Position numbers and translations under genes: made by a program. From the NCBI GenBank assembly GCA_017403065.1, contig JAFQOT010000012.1, positions 62,001 to 126,000 of the forward strand: a stretch of DNA of 64,000 nt, written 5' to 3'. This document shows, piece after piece, positions 41,689 through 51,906 of the stretch. The DNA comes from Clostridia bacterium. GTDB lineage: Bacteria > Bacillota > Clostridia > Oscillospirales > Acutalibacteraceae. The notes beneath the pieces were generated by a model. The model was not told the origin of the DNA. It searched no databases and saw only the letters and a program-made list of their open reading frames with translations. Every line of letters begins with the position of its first letter. Within the stretch, counting starts at the first letter, position 1.

Positions 41689-42819
41689 CTAACTGCGCAA
41701 ATAAAGTGTTCTTGAATTTCTGTTCATATATACATTTGTAACAAGCCCTATGCCTAAATACAGGCACAGAAGTGAGGTTCCGCCCGCACTGAAAAAGGGC
41801 AAAGTTACGCCTATAACAGGAAGAATTGACGTGCACATTCCGATATTTATTACCGACTGAGCAAAAATCATTCCAAAAATTCCTACGCAGATAAATTTAC
41901 CTATATCATCCTTGCAAATGCGGGCAATTCTAATACAGCGAAGGCATATAGCCCCAAGCAAAAGCATCACTACAAGACAGCCTAAAAATCCAAACTCCTC
42001 GCCAACACTTACAAATATAAAGTCATTATAGCTTTCAGGAACAGCTCCCGCCTGAGTTAAATCGCCTTTCAAAAATCCCTGACCTGTAAAACCGCCATTG
42101 GCAAGGGCAACGCGGCCGCGCCATTGTTGAAATCCAACACCTTTAATATCCGACGTTATATCAAAAATAACGCTAATTCGCTTACGTTGGTCATCATTCA
42201 TTACAAAGAAATATATTATAGGTGACGCTACCGCCACAGCAGAAAATGCTGCGACAAAATACTTCCAGGAAACTCCCGCCGTCCACATCATAAACAGTAC
42301 CATAACCGCGAAAACTAAAGCCGTACCGTCGTCTCCCTGAAAATGTATAAGCAAAATAGGAAATGCGCCGTGCAAGCAAAGAGGTATCAAATATTTTAGC
42401 TTATTTATGTTTGGTTTAATATGCTTCAGGTGTAGCGCAAAGGTTATAACAAAGCATATTTTCATAAGCTCAGAGGGTTGAAAGGTGGTAATACCTAAGT
42501 CAAGCCAAGCCTTATCGTCTGTACCCTCAGGGGCGATTCCTATAAAAAAGGTAAGTATTACGGGCACTACTCCCACAACAGTCCACAAATACCAGTATTT
42601 TTTGATTTTTTCAAAGTCATAAGTAGAAATAAAAACTACAGCAGCCACACCTAACAGCATACAGATAAACTGCACAAGGGTGGGTCGTAAAGTTTCCCGA
42701 TAATATGTAGCTGAAAAAACCGCTATACAACCATAAAGTGATGCAAAAACACTTAGAGAAAGCAACAATTTATCGGTTTCGCGAAAATAATCGGCAATTT
42801 TCATCATTAAATGACGCAT
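41689..42819 (-). CDS. rodA: SEDS glycosyltransferase RodA
   Basis: 376 aa, ten membrane helices. SEDS signature near the end (SVINIGMCTSILPVIGVTLP then FFSAGGTSLLCLYLGIGLV), and ...FQPSELMKICFVITFALH in the middle. RodA polymerises glycan strands for cylindrical wall growth with a class B PBP. FtsW/SpoVE are alternatives; RodA is favoured by length and by the HFQGDDGTALVF loop. GAGG precedes the ATG by 6 bases. First gene of rodA-ispE-(spoIIR). Confidence 0.87.
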   Translation of the reverse strand: MRHLMMKIADYFRETDKLLLSLSVFASLYGCIAVFSATYYRETLRPTLVQFICMLLGVAAVVFISTYDFEKIKKYWYLWTVVGVVPVILTFFIGIAPEGTDDKAWLDLGITTFQPSELMKICFVITFALHLKHIKPNINKLKYLIPLCLHGAFPILLIHFQGDDGTALVFAVMVLFMMWTAGVSWKYFVAAFSAVAVASPIIYFFVMNDDQRKRISVIFDITSDIKGVGFQQWRGRVALANGGFTGQGFLKGDLTQAGAVPESYNDFIFVSVGEEFGFLGCLVVMLLLGAICLRCIRIARICKDDIGKFICVGIFGMIFAQSVINIGMCTSILPVIGVTLPFFSAGGTSLLCLYLGIGLVTNVYMNRNSRTLYLRS

Positions 42820-42861
42820 TTTTTACCTCACAACATATAAATTTATTAGTAAACCAATACA

Positions 42862-42890
42862 ATTATATTTTATTTTACTTAAATATTCAA
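42862..42890 (-). promoter_or_regulatory. Sigma-A promoter of rodA-ispE
   Basis: TTGAAT (42890-42885), 17 bp, TATAAT (42867-42862). Read-through from here would produce the transcript in which the spoIIR hairpin can form. Confidence 0.7.
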
Positions 42891-42912
42891 GTAGCATTAT
42901 ATAAATATAAAT

Positions 42913-42941
42913 TTGACAAATTGTGTCATTAGTGTTAATAT
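42913..42941 (+). promoter_or_regulatory. abrB-type gene promoter with overlapping palindrome
   Basis: TTGACA (42913-42918), 17 bp, TAATAT (42936-42941). The perfect palindrome TGACA-AATTG-TGTCA (42914-42928) overlaps the -35, a natural site for autorepression. Confidence 0.65.
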
Positions 42942-42965
42942 ATTTTTGAAAGATGGGGTGAAATT

Positions 42966-43226
42966 ATGAAATCCACAGGTATGGTACGCGCTGTTGACAA
43001 AATGGGTCGTGTTGTTATACCGAAAGAAATCCGCGCGCAGCTAAATATTCAAAACGATGTTGACAGCTTTGAAATTTTTATGGATGGGGATAAAGTTATA
43101 CTTAAAAAATATCAACCCACCTGTATTTTATGCAACGAACTTGGAGAAAGCGTTAATTTTGAAGGTCATTCGGTCTGCAAGGATTGTATAGAAAAGCTTA
43201 ATCTTTTAAAGGAAGCCCTTGAATAA
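42966..43226 (+). CDS. AbrB family transition-state regulator with zinc-finger tail
   Basis: 86 aa. Residues 1-50 are the swapped-hairpin AbrB fold (MVRAVDKMGRVVIPKEIRAQ). The C-terminal 35 residues carry two CxxC pairs (CILC, CKDC), a likely zinc knuckle used for dimer or tetramer formation in Clostridia AbrB proteins. GGGGTG precedes the ATG. It probably controls post-exponential genes and itself. Confidence 0.92.
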   Translation: MKSTGMVRAVDKMGRVVIPKEIRAQLNIQNDVDSFEIFMDGDKVILKKYQPTCILCNELGESVNFEGHSVCKDCIEKLNLLKEALE

Positions 43227-43230
43227 AATA

Positions 43231-43265
43231 ACCACGATAGAATTACTTCTATCGTGGTATTTTTT
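43231..43265. terminator. Terminator after the AbrB gene
   Basis: Perfect 12-pair stem ACCACGATAGAA (43231-43242) with 43247-43258 and a run of seven Ts. Confidence 0.88.
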
Positions 43266-43609
43266 TAATCTTTTTTGGCTTTTCTGTTATGCTTAATTTC
43301 AAATCGAATTAAAATGGTAACAAGAGCCCTTAAAACAATTACTGCGCCCAGTATTATCAATTCGCTCATTTCGCGTATAAGAACAGTTTTTAAAATTTCT
43401 GCCGCCATCTTAAATTCGAGTGCCGTTGCTAAACCGTTTGCAAATTCATACTGCAAATCGTATTCCTTCTTAAAAAAGAAATTTTGAATATATTGCCAAA
43501 AGGCTTTTAACCCGCTCCACGAAACAATAAGTATACCCATTATTTCAAGAGTACCTATAATATACGGAAGCACCTCATCGATTATAAGCTCAATAATGTT
43601 GTTTCCCAA
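43265..43609 (-). CDS. DUF1622 membrane protein
   Basis: 114 aa with three hydrophobic segments (about 12-35, 60-80 weak, 85-103). FANGLATALEFKMAAEILKT followed by VLIREMSELIILGAVIVLRA is the DUF1622 pattern. Function unknown. Starts with GTG/ATG region after AAAGAGGCGAATTG. Confidence 0.8.
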   Translation of the reverse strand: MGNNIIELIIDEVLPYIIGTLEIMGILIVSWSGLKAFWQYIQNFFFKKEYDLQYEFANGLATALEFKMAAEILKTVLIREMSELIILGAVIVLRALVTILIRFEIKHNRKAKKD

Positions 43610-43650
43610 ATCAATTCGCCTCTTTCCTTATGAAAGGTGTAGATTATGAA

Positions 43651-43682
43651 AAAGAGAACTCCGCAAGGAGCTCTCTTTTTTA
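43651..43682 (-). terminator. Terminator of tuf
   Basis: AAAGAGAGCTCC / GGAGTTCTCTTT stem (43678-43667, 43662-43651) with TTGC loop and A/T-rich flank; bidirectional in form. Confidence 0.8.
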
Positions 43683-43696
43683 ATTTGTAATTAAGA

Positions 43697-44896
43697 TTAT
43701 TCGTTAATCTTGGTAACAACGCCTGAACCAACGGTACGGCCACCCTCACGGATAGCGAAACGAAGGCCTTCTTCAATAGCGATAGGAGTGATGAGTTCAA
43801 CATCCATCTCTACGTTATCGCCAGGCATACACATTTCTGTGCCTTCTGGTAAAGAGATAACGCCTGTAACGTCAGTAGTTCTGAAGTAGAACTGTGGACG
43901 ATAGTTGTTGAAGAAAGGAGTATGACGTCCACCCTCTTCCTTGGTTAAGATATAAACTTGACCGTGGAATTTGGTGTGTGGGTTGATAGAACCTGGCTTA
44001 CAAAGAACCTGACCACGTTCGATTTCTTCACGGCCGATACCACGGAGAAGAGCACCAACGTTATCGCCAGCCTCACAGTAATCAAGTGTCTTGCGGAACA
44101 TTTCCATAGAAGTAACAACAGTCTTCTTTCTTTCGTCGGTAAGACCGATGATTTCAACTTCGTCGCCTGCGTTTAACTGACCACGTTCAACACGGCCTGT
44201 AACAACAGTACCACGACCAGAAATAGTCATAACGTCCTCGATAGGCATAAGGAATGGAAGGTCAGCCTTACGCTCAGGAGTTGGGATGTAGCTGTCAACA
44301 GCATCCATAAGCTCAGCAATAGGAGCATAAGCAGGATCGTTAGCATCATCTGGAGCTTCGAGAGCCTTAAGAGCAGAACCCTTGATGATAGGAGTATCAT
44401 CGCCAGGGAATTCATACTTGTCAAGAGTCTCGCGGATTTCCATTTCAACGAGTTCGAGAAGCTCTTCGTCGTCAACCTGGTCAACCTTGTTCATAAATAC
44501 TACGATATAAGGAACGCCTACCTGACGAGCAAGGAGAAGGTGTTCTTTAGTCTGAGCCATAGGACCGTCAGTAGAAGCGATAACTAAGATAGCACCGTCC
44601 ATCTGAGCAGCACCGGTGATCATGTTCTTAACATAGTCAGCGTGTCCGGGGCAGTCAACGTGAGCATAGTGACGGTTGTCAGTTTCATACTCAACGTGTG
44701 CAGTATTGATTGTGATACCGCGTTCTCTCTCTTCAGGAGCCTTATCGATGTTTGCATAATCCTCGAAAGCTGCCTGACCCTTAAGTGAAAGATATTTTGT
44801 GATAGCTGCGGTTAATGTGGTCTTACCATGGTCAACGTGACCGATGGTACCAATGTTAACGTGTGGTTTGTTACGTTCAAATTTTGCCTTTGCCAT
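43697..44896 (-). CDS. tuf: Elongation factor Tu
   Basis: 399 aa. [20 protein letters not shown] then [11 protein letters not shown] (G1), DCPGHADYV (G3), NKVDQVDD (G4), GSALKALEA (G5), and C-terminal domain ending [11 protein letters not shown]. GTPase delivering aminoacyl-tRNA to the ribosome. Fourth gene of the str operon, 89 bp after fusA with its own GGAGG site. Confidence 0.98.
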   Translation of the reverse strand: MAKAKFERNKPHVNIGTIGHVDHGKTTLTAAITKYLSLKGQAAFEDYANIDKAPEERERGITINTAHVEYETDNRHYAHVDCPGHADYVKNMITGAAQMDGAILVIASTDGPMAQTKEHLLLARQVGVPYIVVFMNKVDQVDDEELLELVEMEIRETLDKYEFPGDDTPIIKGSALKALEAPDDANDPAYAPIAELMDAVDSYIPTPERKADLPFLMPIEDVMTISGRGTVVTGRVERGQLNAGDEVEIIGLTDERKKTVVTSMEMFRKTLDYCEAGDNVGALLRGIGREEIERGQVLCKPGSINPHTKFHGQVYILTKEEGGRHTPFFNNYRPQFYFRTTDVTGVISLPEGTEMCMPGDNVEMDVELITPIAIEEGLRFAIREGGRTVGSGVVTKINE

Positions 44897-44985
44897 TGTA
44901 AATTTCCTCCTTAGAAAATTATTTTCAAGTTTAAATATAGTTTACCAAATAACACCCGAAATTTCAAGTATTATTTATTGCAAGA

Positions 44986-47067
44986 TTAATCTTTCTTAGC
45001 TCTTGCAGAGATAATCTTTTCAGATATGCTCTTAGGTACTTCCTTGTAGCCGTCTGGCTCCATTACATACTGACCGCGGCCCTGTGTTTTAGAGCGAAGG
45101 TCTGTAGCGTAACCGAACATATCGCCAAGAGGTACACGCGCGTTAATTTGCTTAACGCCTGCGCGGTCTTCAAAGCCCTGAATTTCGCCACGGCGTGAGT
45201 TAAGGTCGCCGATAACGTCGCCCATATATTCCTCAGGTACAATAACTGTAACCTTCATTATAGGCTCAAGAAGTACAGGATCTGCTAAACGGCAAGCTTC
45301 TTTGAATGCCATAGAACCGGCAATCTTAAATGCCATTTCAGAAGAGTCAACCTCGTGGTAAGAACCGTCGTAAAGTGTAACCTTAACGTCTACAACAGGG
45401 TAGCTTGCAAGCACACCTGCCTGAAGAGCGCCTCTGATACCTGTGTCAACAGCAGGAATATATTCCTTAGGAACAGTACCGCCTGATACAGCGTTGATAA
45501 ATTCATAGCCCTTGCCAGATTCGTTAGGCTCGAGAATGATTTTAACGTGACCGTACTGACCGGAACCGCCTGACTGACGCTTATACTTGGTTTCGTGGTC
45601 AACCTTCTTGCGAATACTTTCTTTGTATGCAACCTGAGGCGCGCCAACGTTTGCTTCAACCTTAAATTCGCGAAGCAGTCTGTCAACGATAATTTCAAGG
45701 TGCAACTCACCCATGCCGGCAATGATAGTTTGTCCGGTTTCCTCATCGGTGTAAGCCTTAAATGTAGGATCTTCTTCAGCAAGCTTAGCAAGAGAAAGAC
45801 CCATTTTTTCCTGACCTGCTTTAGTCTTAGGCTCAATAGCAACACGAATAACAGGCTCTGGGAAGTTCATAGATTCAAGGATTACAGGGTTCTTTTCGTC
45901 GCAAAGTGTATCACCTGTGGTGGTGTTTTTAAGACCAACTGCAGCAGCAATATCGCCTGAGTAAACAGTTTCAATGTCTTCTCTGTGGTTAGCGTGCATC
46001 TGGAGAATACGTCCAAGACGCTCTCTGTTACCCTTTACAGAGTTGTACACGCTGCTGCCGGCATCAATAGTACCGGAATATACACGGAAGAAACAGAGCT
46101 TACCTACAAATGGGTCGGTAGCAATCTTAAATGCAAGAGCAGCAAATGGCTCATCATCGGAAGAATGTCTAACTTCCTCTTCGTCTGTTTCAGGATTTAC
46201 ACCCTTAATAGCTTCTACGTCTGTAGGAGCAGGCATATAATCAACAACCGCGTCGAGCAAAGGCTGAACGCCCTTGTTTCTGTAAGAAGTACCGCAGCAA
46301 ATCGGAACCATACTGTTTGCGATGGTAGACTCACGGATAATCTTCTTAATCTGTTCAACAGTTGGCTCTTCGCCTTCGAAGTATTTTTCCATAAGCTCTT
46401 CATCTTGCTCAACAACATGCTCGATAAGTGCTGTACGATATTTGTTAGCGAGGTCAATCATATCCTCAGGGATAGCTTCCTCTCTAACATCTTTACCAAG
46501 GTCATCGTAATAAACAATAGCCTTCATTTCAACTAAGTCTACGATACCGCGGAAGGTGTCCTCATAACCGATAGGTAACTGAATCGGAACACCGTTGCAG
46601 TTGAAACGCTCTTTAATCATATCAAGAACGCGATAGAAATCAGCACCCATAATGTCCATCTTATTAACATAGATCATACGTGGTACTTTATATTCGTCAG
46701 CCTGACGCCAAACGGTTTCAGACTGAGGCTCAACACCGCCCTTTGCGCAAAGAACGGTTACAGAACCGTCAAGTACGCGGAGTGAACGCTGAACTTCAAC
46801 TGTAAAGTCAACGTGTCCGGGAGTGTCGATAATATTGATACGATGGTCTTTCCAGAAGCATGTAGTAGCAGCAGAGGTAATTGTGATACCACGCTCCTGC
46901 TCCTGCTCCATCCAGTCCATAGTTGACGCACCGTCGTGAGTTTCACCTAATTTACGGTTAATACCTGTGTAAAAAAGGATACGCTCTGTGGTGGTAGTTT
47001 TACCGGCGTCAATATGTGCCATAATACCAATATTTCTTGTCATTTCAAGAGATACTTTTCTTGGCAT
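44986..47067 (-). CDS. fusA: Elongation factor G
   Basis: 693 aa. [20 protein letters not shown] then [11 protein letters not shown] (G1), [19 protein letters not shown], and domains II-V. GTPase driving translocation. ATG 47067 is used because GGAGG lies 6 bases before it; a further ATG four codons upstream overlaps that site. str operon order rpsL-rpsG-fusA-tuf. Confidence 0.98.
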   Translation of the reverse strand: MPRKVSLEMTRNIGIMAHIDAGKTTTTERILFYTGINRKLGETHDGASTMDWMEQEQERGITITSAATTCFWKDHRINIIDTPGHVDFTVEVQRSLRVLDGSVTVLCAKGGVEPQSETVWRQADEYKVPRMIYVNKMDIMGADFYRVLDMIKERFNCNGVPIQLPIGYEDTFRGIVDLVEMKAIVYYDDLGKDVREEAIPEDMIDLANKYRTALIEHVVEQDEELMEKYFEGEEPTVEQIKKIIRESTIANSMVPICCGTSYRNKGVQPLLDAVVDYMPAPTDVEAIKGVNPETDEEEVRHSSDDEPFAALAFKIATDPFVGKLCFFRVYSGTIDAGSSVYNSVKGNRERLGRILQMHANHREDIETVYSGDIAAAVGLKNTTTGDTLCDEKNPVILESMNFPEPVIRVAIEPKTKAGQEKMGLSLAKLAEEDPTFKAYTDEETGQTIIAGMGELHLEIIVDRLLREFKVEANVGAPQVAYKESIRKKVDHETKYKRQSGGSGQYGHVKIILEPNESGKGYEFINAVSGGTVPKEYIPAVDTGIRGALQAGVLASYPVVDVKVTLYDGSYHEVDSSEMAFKIAGSMAFKEACRLADPVLLEPIMKVTVIVPEEYMGDVIGDLNSRRGEIQGFEDRAGVKQINARVPLGDMFGYATDLRSKTQGRGQYVMEPDGYKEVPKSISEKIISARAKKD

Positions 47068-47118
47068 ATAAACCTCCATACCGCATTTGCGGTTAACAAT
47101 AAATGTCTAATTAAACTA

Positions 47119-47589
47119 CTACCATCTGTAATGTGCAAAAGCTCTGTTTGCTTCTGCCATCTTATGGGTATCTTCACGCTTCTTAGCAGCGCCGCCCATA
47201 CCGTTAACAGCATCTAAAATTTCGCCTGCAAGACGTTCCTTCATAGTTCTTTCAGAACGTGTGCGGCTGTATGTTGTTAACCAACGAAGACCTAAGGTCT
47301 GCTTTCTTTCAGGACGAACCTCAAAAGGTACCTGATAGGTTGCACCGCCCTTACGAACAGCCTTAACCTCTAACTGTGGCATAACATTTTCCATAGCCTG
47401 CTCAAATACTTCAAGCGGATCTTTACCTGTTTTTTCAGTAATAATGTCGAAAGCACCGTATACAATCTTCTGTGCTACACCCTTTTTACCGTCTAACATA
47501 ATGTTATTGATAAGACGTGTAACCACCTTAGAATTGTACATAGGATCCGGCAATACATCGCGCTTAGCGATTATTCCTCTTCTTGGCAC
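47119..47589 (-). CDS. rpsG: 30S ribosomal protein uS7
   Basis: 156 aa, the standard length when read from GTG 47589 ([20 protein letters not shown]). AAGGAGGG lies 6-7 bases before that GTG, so the longer reading from the upstream ATG is rejected. Binds the 3' major domain of 16S rRNA. Confidence 0.97.
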   Translation of the reverse strand: MPRRGIIAKRDVLPDPMYNSKVVTRLINNIMLDGKKGVAQKIVYGAFDIITEKTGKDPLEVFEQAMENVMPQLEVKAVRKGGATYQVPFEVRPERKQTLGLRWLTTYSRTRSERTMKERLAGEILDAVNGMGGAAKKREDTHKMAEANRAFAHYRW

Positions 47590-47714
47590 TTTACTTCCCT
47601 CCTTCATATGAATGATATCATAGGTACTCGAGTAATCCCCGTAGAACCAAGCAAGGCATAAAATATATATTAAATGCCGCTGCTTGATAATGCAGCAGAT
47701 ATTACTAACCTAAA

Positions 47715-48137
47715 TTATTTTGCGCCTGCTTTAGGACGCTTTGCGCCATACTTAGAACGGCTCTGCATTCTATTGGCAACACCTTGTGTATCAAGGGTTC
47801 CTCTTACGATGTGGTAACGCACACCAGGAAGATCCTTAACACGTCCACCACGAATAAGAACTACGCTATGCTCTTGGAGATTGTGTCCGATTCCTGGAAT
47901 GTAAGCAGAAACTTCGATTCCGTTGGAAAGACGTACTCTGGCAATTTTACGGAGAGCAGAGTTAGGCTTCTTAGGTGTGGAAGTCTTTACGGCTGTGCAA
48001 ACGCCGCGCTTCTGTGGAGAATCGTGGTCAGTAGGCTGACGCTTCATAGAGTTATAACCCTTTAAAAGTGCAGGAGCCTTGGCCTTTTTCTCGATAGTTT
48101 CGCGACCGCTGCGAACCAACTGGTTAAACGTAGGCAA
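47715..48137 (-). CDS. rpsL: 30S ribosomal protein uS12
   Basis: 140 aa from TTG 48137 ([20 protein letters not shown]). Two adjacent TTG codons (48140, 48137) are possible; the second gives the conserved MPTFNQL start and 8 bases after [25 protein letters not shown] keeps the wild-type Lys linked to streptomycin sensitivity. Decoding-centre protein. First gene of the str operon. Confidence 0.96.
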   Translation of the reverse strand: MPTFNQLVRSGRETIEKKAKAPALLKGYNSMKRQPTDHDSPQKRGVCTAVKTSTPKKPNSALRKIARVRLSNGIEVSAYIPGIGHNLQEHSVVLIRGGRVKDLPGVRYHIVRGTLDTQGVANRMQSRSKYGAKRPKAGAK

Positions 48138-48199
48138 CAATTACACCTCCCAATTTCAATTCTGACGCCAAATATAAGCATAATTCGGCATGCTAAATA

Positions 48200-48228
48200 A
48201 GTTTAACATAGTTTTACAAATATGTCAA
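48200..48228 (-). promoter_or_regulatory. Sigma-A promoter of the str operon
   Basis: TTGACA (48228-48223), 17 bp, TAAACT (48205-48200). Confidence 0.8.
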
Positions 48229-48254
48229 TTATTTTTTTAATAAAAAATCCTCCC

Positions 48255-48500
48255 TTTGTGACACCCTCCGTAAGGAAGGTGCCACAGTTATATTCGCCTG
48301 ACGGCGAGTTATATGCTAAAGCAGTTATATTTGGCTTTCGCCAAGTTATATTGTCCTTCGGACAGTTTGTGGGCGAATATAATATAACGAAAGCCGCAAG
48401 GCTTTCATATAACTTGACCGCAGGTCAAATATCACTGCAAACTTTTAGTTTGCAATATCACTTTACCTGCCGAGAATGATATTCTTTATTTCGGCGAGTA
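48255..48500. repeat. Array of about eight short hairpins with TTATAT/ATATCAC linkers
   Basis: Consecutive short perfect stems with different sequences: CACC..GGTG (~48261-48282), TCGCC/GGCGA (48294-48307), TGC/GCA (48314-48323), TTGGC/GCCAA (48331-48344), TGTCC/GGACA (48352-48364), GAAAGCC/GGCTTTC (48389-48406), TTGACC/GGTCAA (48414-48428), TGCAAAC/GTTTGCA (48436-48454) and GCCGA/TCGGC (~48469-48497). Linkers repeat GTTATAT, then ATATCAC. In addition TTATATTCGCC (48288-48298) is the reverse complement of GGCGAATATAA (48372-48382). No protein is encoded: an 85-codon frame through it has no start signal. Confidence 0.75.
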
Positions 48501-48575
48501 TTTACTGTTCTCAAAGTATGTAACTCATTATGTCACTTTCACTAACCGAGAATGTCATTTTTCTTTATATAGAAA

Positions 48576-48609
48576 AACGGAGACTACTTCTTTACGAAGT
48601 GTCTCCGTT
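48576..48609 (-). terminator. Terminator of the sugar ABC ATPase gene
   Basis: AACGGAGAC / GTCTCCGTT (48609-48601, 48584-48576) with ACTTC/GAAGT-type inner pairs and TTTTTC after it on the minus strand. Confidence 0.8.
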
Positions 48610-48631
48610 AAAATGGATGATTTATTTCTTA

Positions 48632-49774
48632 TTAGTTGCAGATTGTAATTTCTGTATCCTTGTCAAAGAGGTGAATCTTTTCAGGCTCAATAGCAATCTG
48701 AATCTTGTCGCCAGGCTTAGCAGTGTTAGTAGGAGCAACACGTGCATTGATTGAGTGGCCTTCACAGTTCATATAAAGATATGTTTCAGCACCCATAAGC
48801 TCGGTAACTTCAACATCAGCCTCAACAATACCATCCTTGAAGGCTGCAAGTAACTCTTCTTCGTTATGAACATCTTCAGGACGGATACCCATAATTATTT
48901 CCTTATTTATATAAGCATCAAGGCAATTATCCTTGTTCTTAGAAGCAGGAAGCTTAATCTGGTATTTGCGGCCTGCGCGGGTTTTGGTATCTTCAGAGCC
49001 GAACTCTACAAAGAAATCTTCACCCTCTTTAATAAGCTTAGACTCGATGAAGTTCATCTGAGGAGAACCAATAAATCCAGCAACGAAAAGGTTGCAAGGA
49101 CGTAAATATAAATTTTGTGGTGTGTCAACCTGCTGAACGATACCGCTCTTCATAACTACAATGCGTGTACCCATTGTCATAGCTTCTGTCTGGTCGTGGG
49201 TTACGTAGATGAAGGTTGTACCTAAACGCTGATGAAGCTTAGAAATCTCGGTACGCATCTGTGCACGAAGCTTAGCATCAAGGTTTGAAAGAGGTTCGTC
49301 AAGTAAGAATACCTTAGGCTCACGAACAATAGCACGACCTAAAGCAACACGCTGACGCTGACCACCTGATAAAGCCTTTGGCTTACGCTCAAGAAGATGT
49401 GTAATATCAAGGATGCGAGCAGCCTCTTCAACGCGGCGCTTAATTTCATCCTTTGGAGTCTTGCGGAGCTTAAGACCGAAAGCCATATTGTCAAATACTG
49501 TCATATGTGGATAAAGAGCATAGTTCTGGAAAACCATTGCTATGTCGCGGTCCTTAGGAGCAACATCGTTTACGAGACGGTCGCCGATGTAAACCTCACC
49601 GTCAGAAATTTCTTCCAAGCCTGCAACCATTCTGAGAGTTGTAGACTTACCGCAACCCGAAGGACCTACAAGGATGATAAATTCCTTGTCTTTAATCTCA
49701 AGATTGAAATCCGAAACAGCTGTTACGCCACCTGGATACTTCTTGTAAACATTACGTAAAGATAAACTTGCCAT
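48632..49774 (-). CDS. ugpC: Sugar ABC transporter ATP-binding protein (UgpC/MsmK type)
   Basis: 380 aa. Walker [15 protein letters not shown]-loop [11 protein letters not shown], signature [14 protein letters not shown], Walker [14 protein letters not shown]-loop THDQ, and the ~140-residue C-terminal TOBE/OB regulatory domain ([13 protein letters not shown]). It stands alone without permeases, like MsmK, which energises several carbohydrate ABC importers in Firmicutes. Its own terminator follows and AGGAGGC precedes the start. Confidence 0.92.
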   Translation of the reverse strand: MASLSLRNVYKKYPGGVTAVSDFNLEIKDKEFIILVGPSGCGKSTTLRMVAGLEEISDGEVYIGDRLVNDVAPKDRDIAMVFQNYALYPHMTVFDNMAFGLKLRKTPKDEIKRRVEEAARILDITHLLERKPKALSGGQRQRVALGRAIVREPKVFLLDEPLSNLDAKLRAQMRTEISKLHQRLGTTFIYVTHDQTEAMTMGTRIVVMKSGIVQQVDTPQNLYLRPCNLFVAGFIGSPQMNFIESKLIKEGEDFFVEFGSEDTKTRAGRKYQIKLPASKNKDNCLDAYINKEIIMGIRPEDVHNEEELLAAFKDGIVEADVEVTELMGAETYLYMNCEGHSINARVAPTNTAKPGDKIQIAIEPEKIHLFDKDTEITICN

Positions 49775-49916
49775 ATATAGTAGCCTCCTAAAAAAATAAA
49801 CGCAGATACGTTTTACCTAAGTATTATAACAAATCTTTTTTTAAATTGCTATGCAAATTATTCCCAATGTTCTTATGAATGTTTTGTTGAATATGCATAT
49901 TTTATCTTAAAAAATA

Positions 49917-50630
49917 TTAACAATCCTTTAATAAAAAAGATATCTCATTTTTTTCCAGCTCCCTGCATTCGCCTTCTTTCAAATCCTCTGGAAGCCAGAA
50001 ATCATCTATAGCCACGCGCTTAAGCTCATTTACTCCCAAGCCTACAACCCCAAACATTCGTTTAATTTGGTGGTATCTTCCCTCGCATATCTTAATTTCG
50101 GCGCAGCAGTTGCCCAGGCTTTTAAGATAAGCAGGTCTGCACTCAGTCCCATCAGCTAAAACTATGCCCTTAGTAAATTCTTTACACATTTGGTCTGTTA
50201 TATCCCCATCAAGCACTGCAATATAGGTTTTATATACCTTTTTCTTAGGCGATAGCAAACTGTGGGCGAAATCCCCGTCATCAGTGATTATCAAAAGTCC
50301 CGTAGTGTCCCTGTCAAGTCGTCCTACAGGGAACAAATTTTTTCGCATTAACTGTTGGGGTATCAAATCAATAACCGTTTTTGCCGATTTGTCCTGTGAA
50401 GCAGAAAGGACGCCCTTGGGCTTGTTCATAATTATATAGATATGCTCTTTATAGCTTAAAGCCTTGCCGCAATATTCTATTTTCTGGCTATTTATATCTA
50501 CAGCTGTGGCAAACTCCTTTACAATTTTGCCGTCTACAGATACCTGACCAATCCTTATTGCTCTACGGGCGTTGCTTCTGGTTAAATTAAACTGTGATGA
50601 TATTATTTTATCAAGTCTTTGCGTCTTCAT
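49917..50630 (-). CDS. Ribosomal pseudouridine synthase, RsuA/RluB family
   Basis: 237 aa. S4 domain (QRLDKIISSQFNLTRSNARR), then the catalytic core with GRLDRDTTGLLIITDDGDF (Asp nucleophile) and CEGRYHQIKRMFGVVG. It isomerises a uridine in 16S or 23S rRNA; 16S U516 (RsuA) seems likely by length. ATG 50630 is preferred; a TTG at 50645 lies within ispF. Five bases separate it from ispF. Confidence 0.9.
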   Translation of the reverse strand: MKTQRLDKIISSQFNLTRSNARRAIRIGQVSVDGKIVKEFATAVDINSQKIEYCGKALSYKEHIYIIMNKPKGVLSASQDKSAKTVIDLIPQQLMRKNLFPVGRLDRDTTGLLIITDDGDFAHSLLSPKKKVYKTYIAVLDGDITDQMCKEFTKGIVLADGTECRPAYLKSLGNCCAEIKICEGRYHQIKRMFGVVGLGVNELKRVAIDDFWLPEDLKEGECRELEKNEISFLLKDC

Positions 50631-50634
50631 ACAT

Positions 50635-51105
50635 TTATTTACCAATTAAACAAACACAGTGAGCGCTTATTCCTAAAAGCTCACCCGTAAATCCCAGTCC
50701 CTCTTCGGTGGTAGCCTTAACATTTACACTATCTATATCCATCTGACAGTCATCGGCAATATTTTGGCGCATTAAATCTATATGCCCCGCCATTTTAGGC
50801 TTCTCGGCTATAATTGTTGCATCAATATTATTGATTTTATAACCCTTTTGACTCAAAAGTGCTACAACTCGTCTTAAAAGAATACGACTGTCTATATTTT
50901 TAAAGCTTTGGTCATTATCAGGGAAATGCTTCCCAATATCACCTAAAGCGGCAGCGCCTAAAAGGGCATCACACACAGCGTGCAGCAACACATCAGCATC
51001 AGAATGCCCAGCCAAGCCCTTTTCATAGGGAATTGTTACCCCGCCTATCACTAAAGGTCTGTTTTCAGCAAAACGGTGAACATCATATCCGTGACCTATT
51101 CTCAT
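50635..51105 (-). CDS. ispF: 2-C-methyl-D-erythritol 2,4-cyclodiphosphate synthase
   Basis: 156 aa. [20 protein letters not shown] (metal D-x-H), [20 protein letters not shown], and the C-terminal [10 protein letters not shown]. Fifth step of the MEP pathway. Overlaps ispD by 4 bases. Confidence 0.96.
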   Translation of the reverse strand: MRIGHGYDVHRFAENRPLVIGGVTIPYEKGLAGHSDADVLLHAVCDALLGAAALGDIGKHFPDNDQSFKNIDSRILLRRVVALLSQKGYKINNIDATIIAEKPKMAGHIDLMRQNIADDCQMDIDSVNVKATTEEGLGFTGELLGISAHCVCLIGK

Positions 51106-51830
51106 TCTTCTTCTCCTAAATAGCTTTGAGCTAATATTACATCCTCTGGGGTGGTTATTTTTATATTTTTATAATTTCCCTCTACAGTAAAAACATCAAA
51201 TCCCGCCGACTCCATAACCGACATATCATCTGTAAATACCGAAATATCCTCCGCTTTAGAAACCGCCTGCAGATATTCCCGCTTCCTCACACCCTGAGGG
51301 GTCTGAATTGATAACAGATTATTTCTATCAAGAGTTTTTTCTACCTTGCCCCATTTATCTATTTGTTTAATTGTATCCTTAACCTTAACACCGCAAGTGA
51401 CCGCGCAATGATTTTCAAGGGCATTAACAACAGAGCGTATTGTTTTACTGTCAACAAGGGGGCGCGCACCGTCGTGGATAAGAACATTTTCTTCATCCAC
51501 ACCTACGCGTTCAAAGCCTTTAAGCACCGATTCCTGACGGGAGTCGCCTCCGCATACAATATCGCTAAGCTTAGAAATACCGTATTTTGCGCCTAAAAGC
51601 TGAAAATTAAAAATTTCTTCTGCCTTGGTGACGAGAATGATTCGGGAAATTTCATCACAGCTTTCAAATTGGCGCATTGTTCTTACAATAACAGGAATGC
51701 CCCCTATTTCAAGAAGCTGTTTATTTATACCCCGCATACGAGTAGCAGAGCCTGCCGCTACAATTATAACAGGTACTCCGCCCTTTTGTTGCGCTGTTTC
51801 ATATTCAAGCTTTGGTTTCGTTTCGGTCAT
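51102..51830 (-). CDS. ispD: 2-C-methyl-D-erythritol 4-phosphate cytidylyltransferase
   Basis: 242 aa. Nucleotidyltransferase start [20 protein letters not shown] (G-x-G-x-RM...K), [11 protein letters not shown] and [11 protein letters not shown]. Third step of the MEP pathway. A ~15-residue polar N-terminal extension precedes the fold. Clustered with ispF; ispE is in the rodA operon. Confidence 0.95.
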   Translation of the reverse strand: MTETKPKLEYETAQQKGGVPVIIVAAGSATRMRGINKQLLEIGGIPVIVRTMRQFESCDEISRIILVTKAEEIFNFQLLGAKYGISKLSDIVCGGDSRQESVLKGFERVGVDEENVLIHDGARPLVDSKTIRSVVNALENHCAVTCGVKVKDTIKQIDKWGKVEKTLDRNNLLSIQTPQGVRKREYLQAVSKAEDISVFTDDMSVMESAGFDVFTVEGNYKNIKITTPEDVILAQSYLGEEE

Positions 51831-51849
51831 ACACTCACCGCCTTTAGAA

Positions 51850-51876
51850 AAATCGGCTCCCCTTTCGGAGAGCCGC
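51850..51876 (-). terminator. Terminator after the Asp/Cys-rich protein gene
   Basis: CGGCTC / GAGCCG (51875-51870, 51859-51854) with CC/GG inner pairs, then ATTTTTC on the minus strand. A weaker GAGGG/CCCTC hairpin precedes it. Confidence 0.7.
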
Positions 51877-51906
51877 GCTAAAGCGAGGGATTAAGCCCTC
51901 ATTTTA

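Noticed and set aside
44227..46946. Several frames of 60-180 codons opposite or out of frame within tuf and fusA
   Set aside because: Shadows of highly biased codon use in strongly expressed genes.
48255..48500. CRISPR array
   Set aside because: Repeated parts are short linkers, not 24-37-bp repeats, spacing is irregular and each 'spacer' is itself a palindrome; no cas genes.
48222..48754. Plus-strand frames through the hairpin array and the ABC ATPase terminator
   Set aside because: Explained by the hairpin array; no start signal or protein-like composition.
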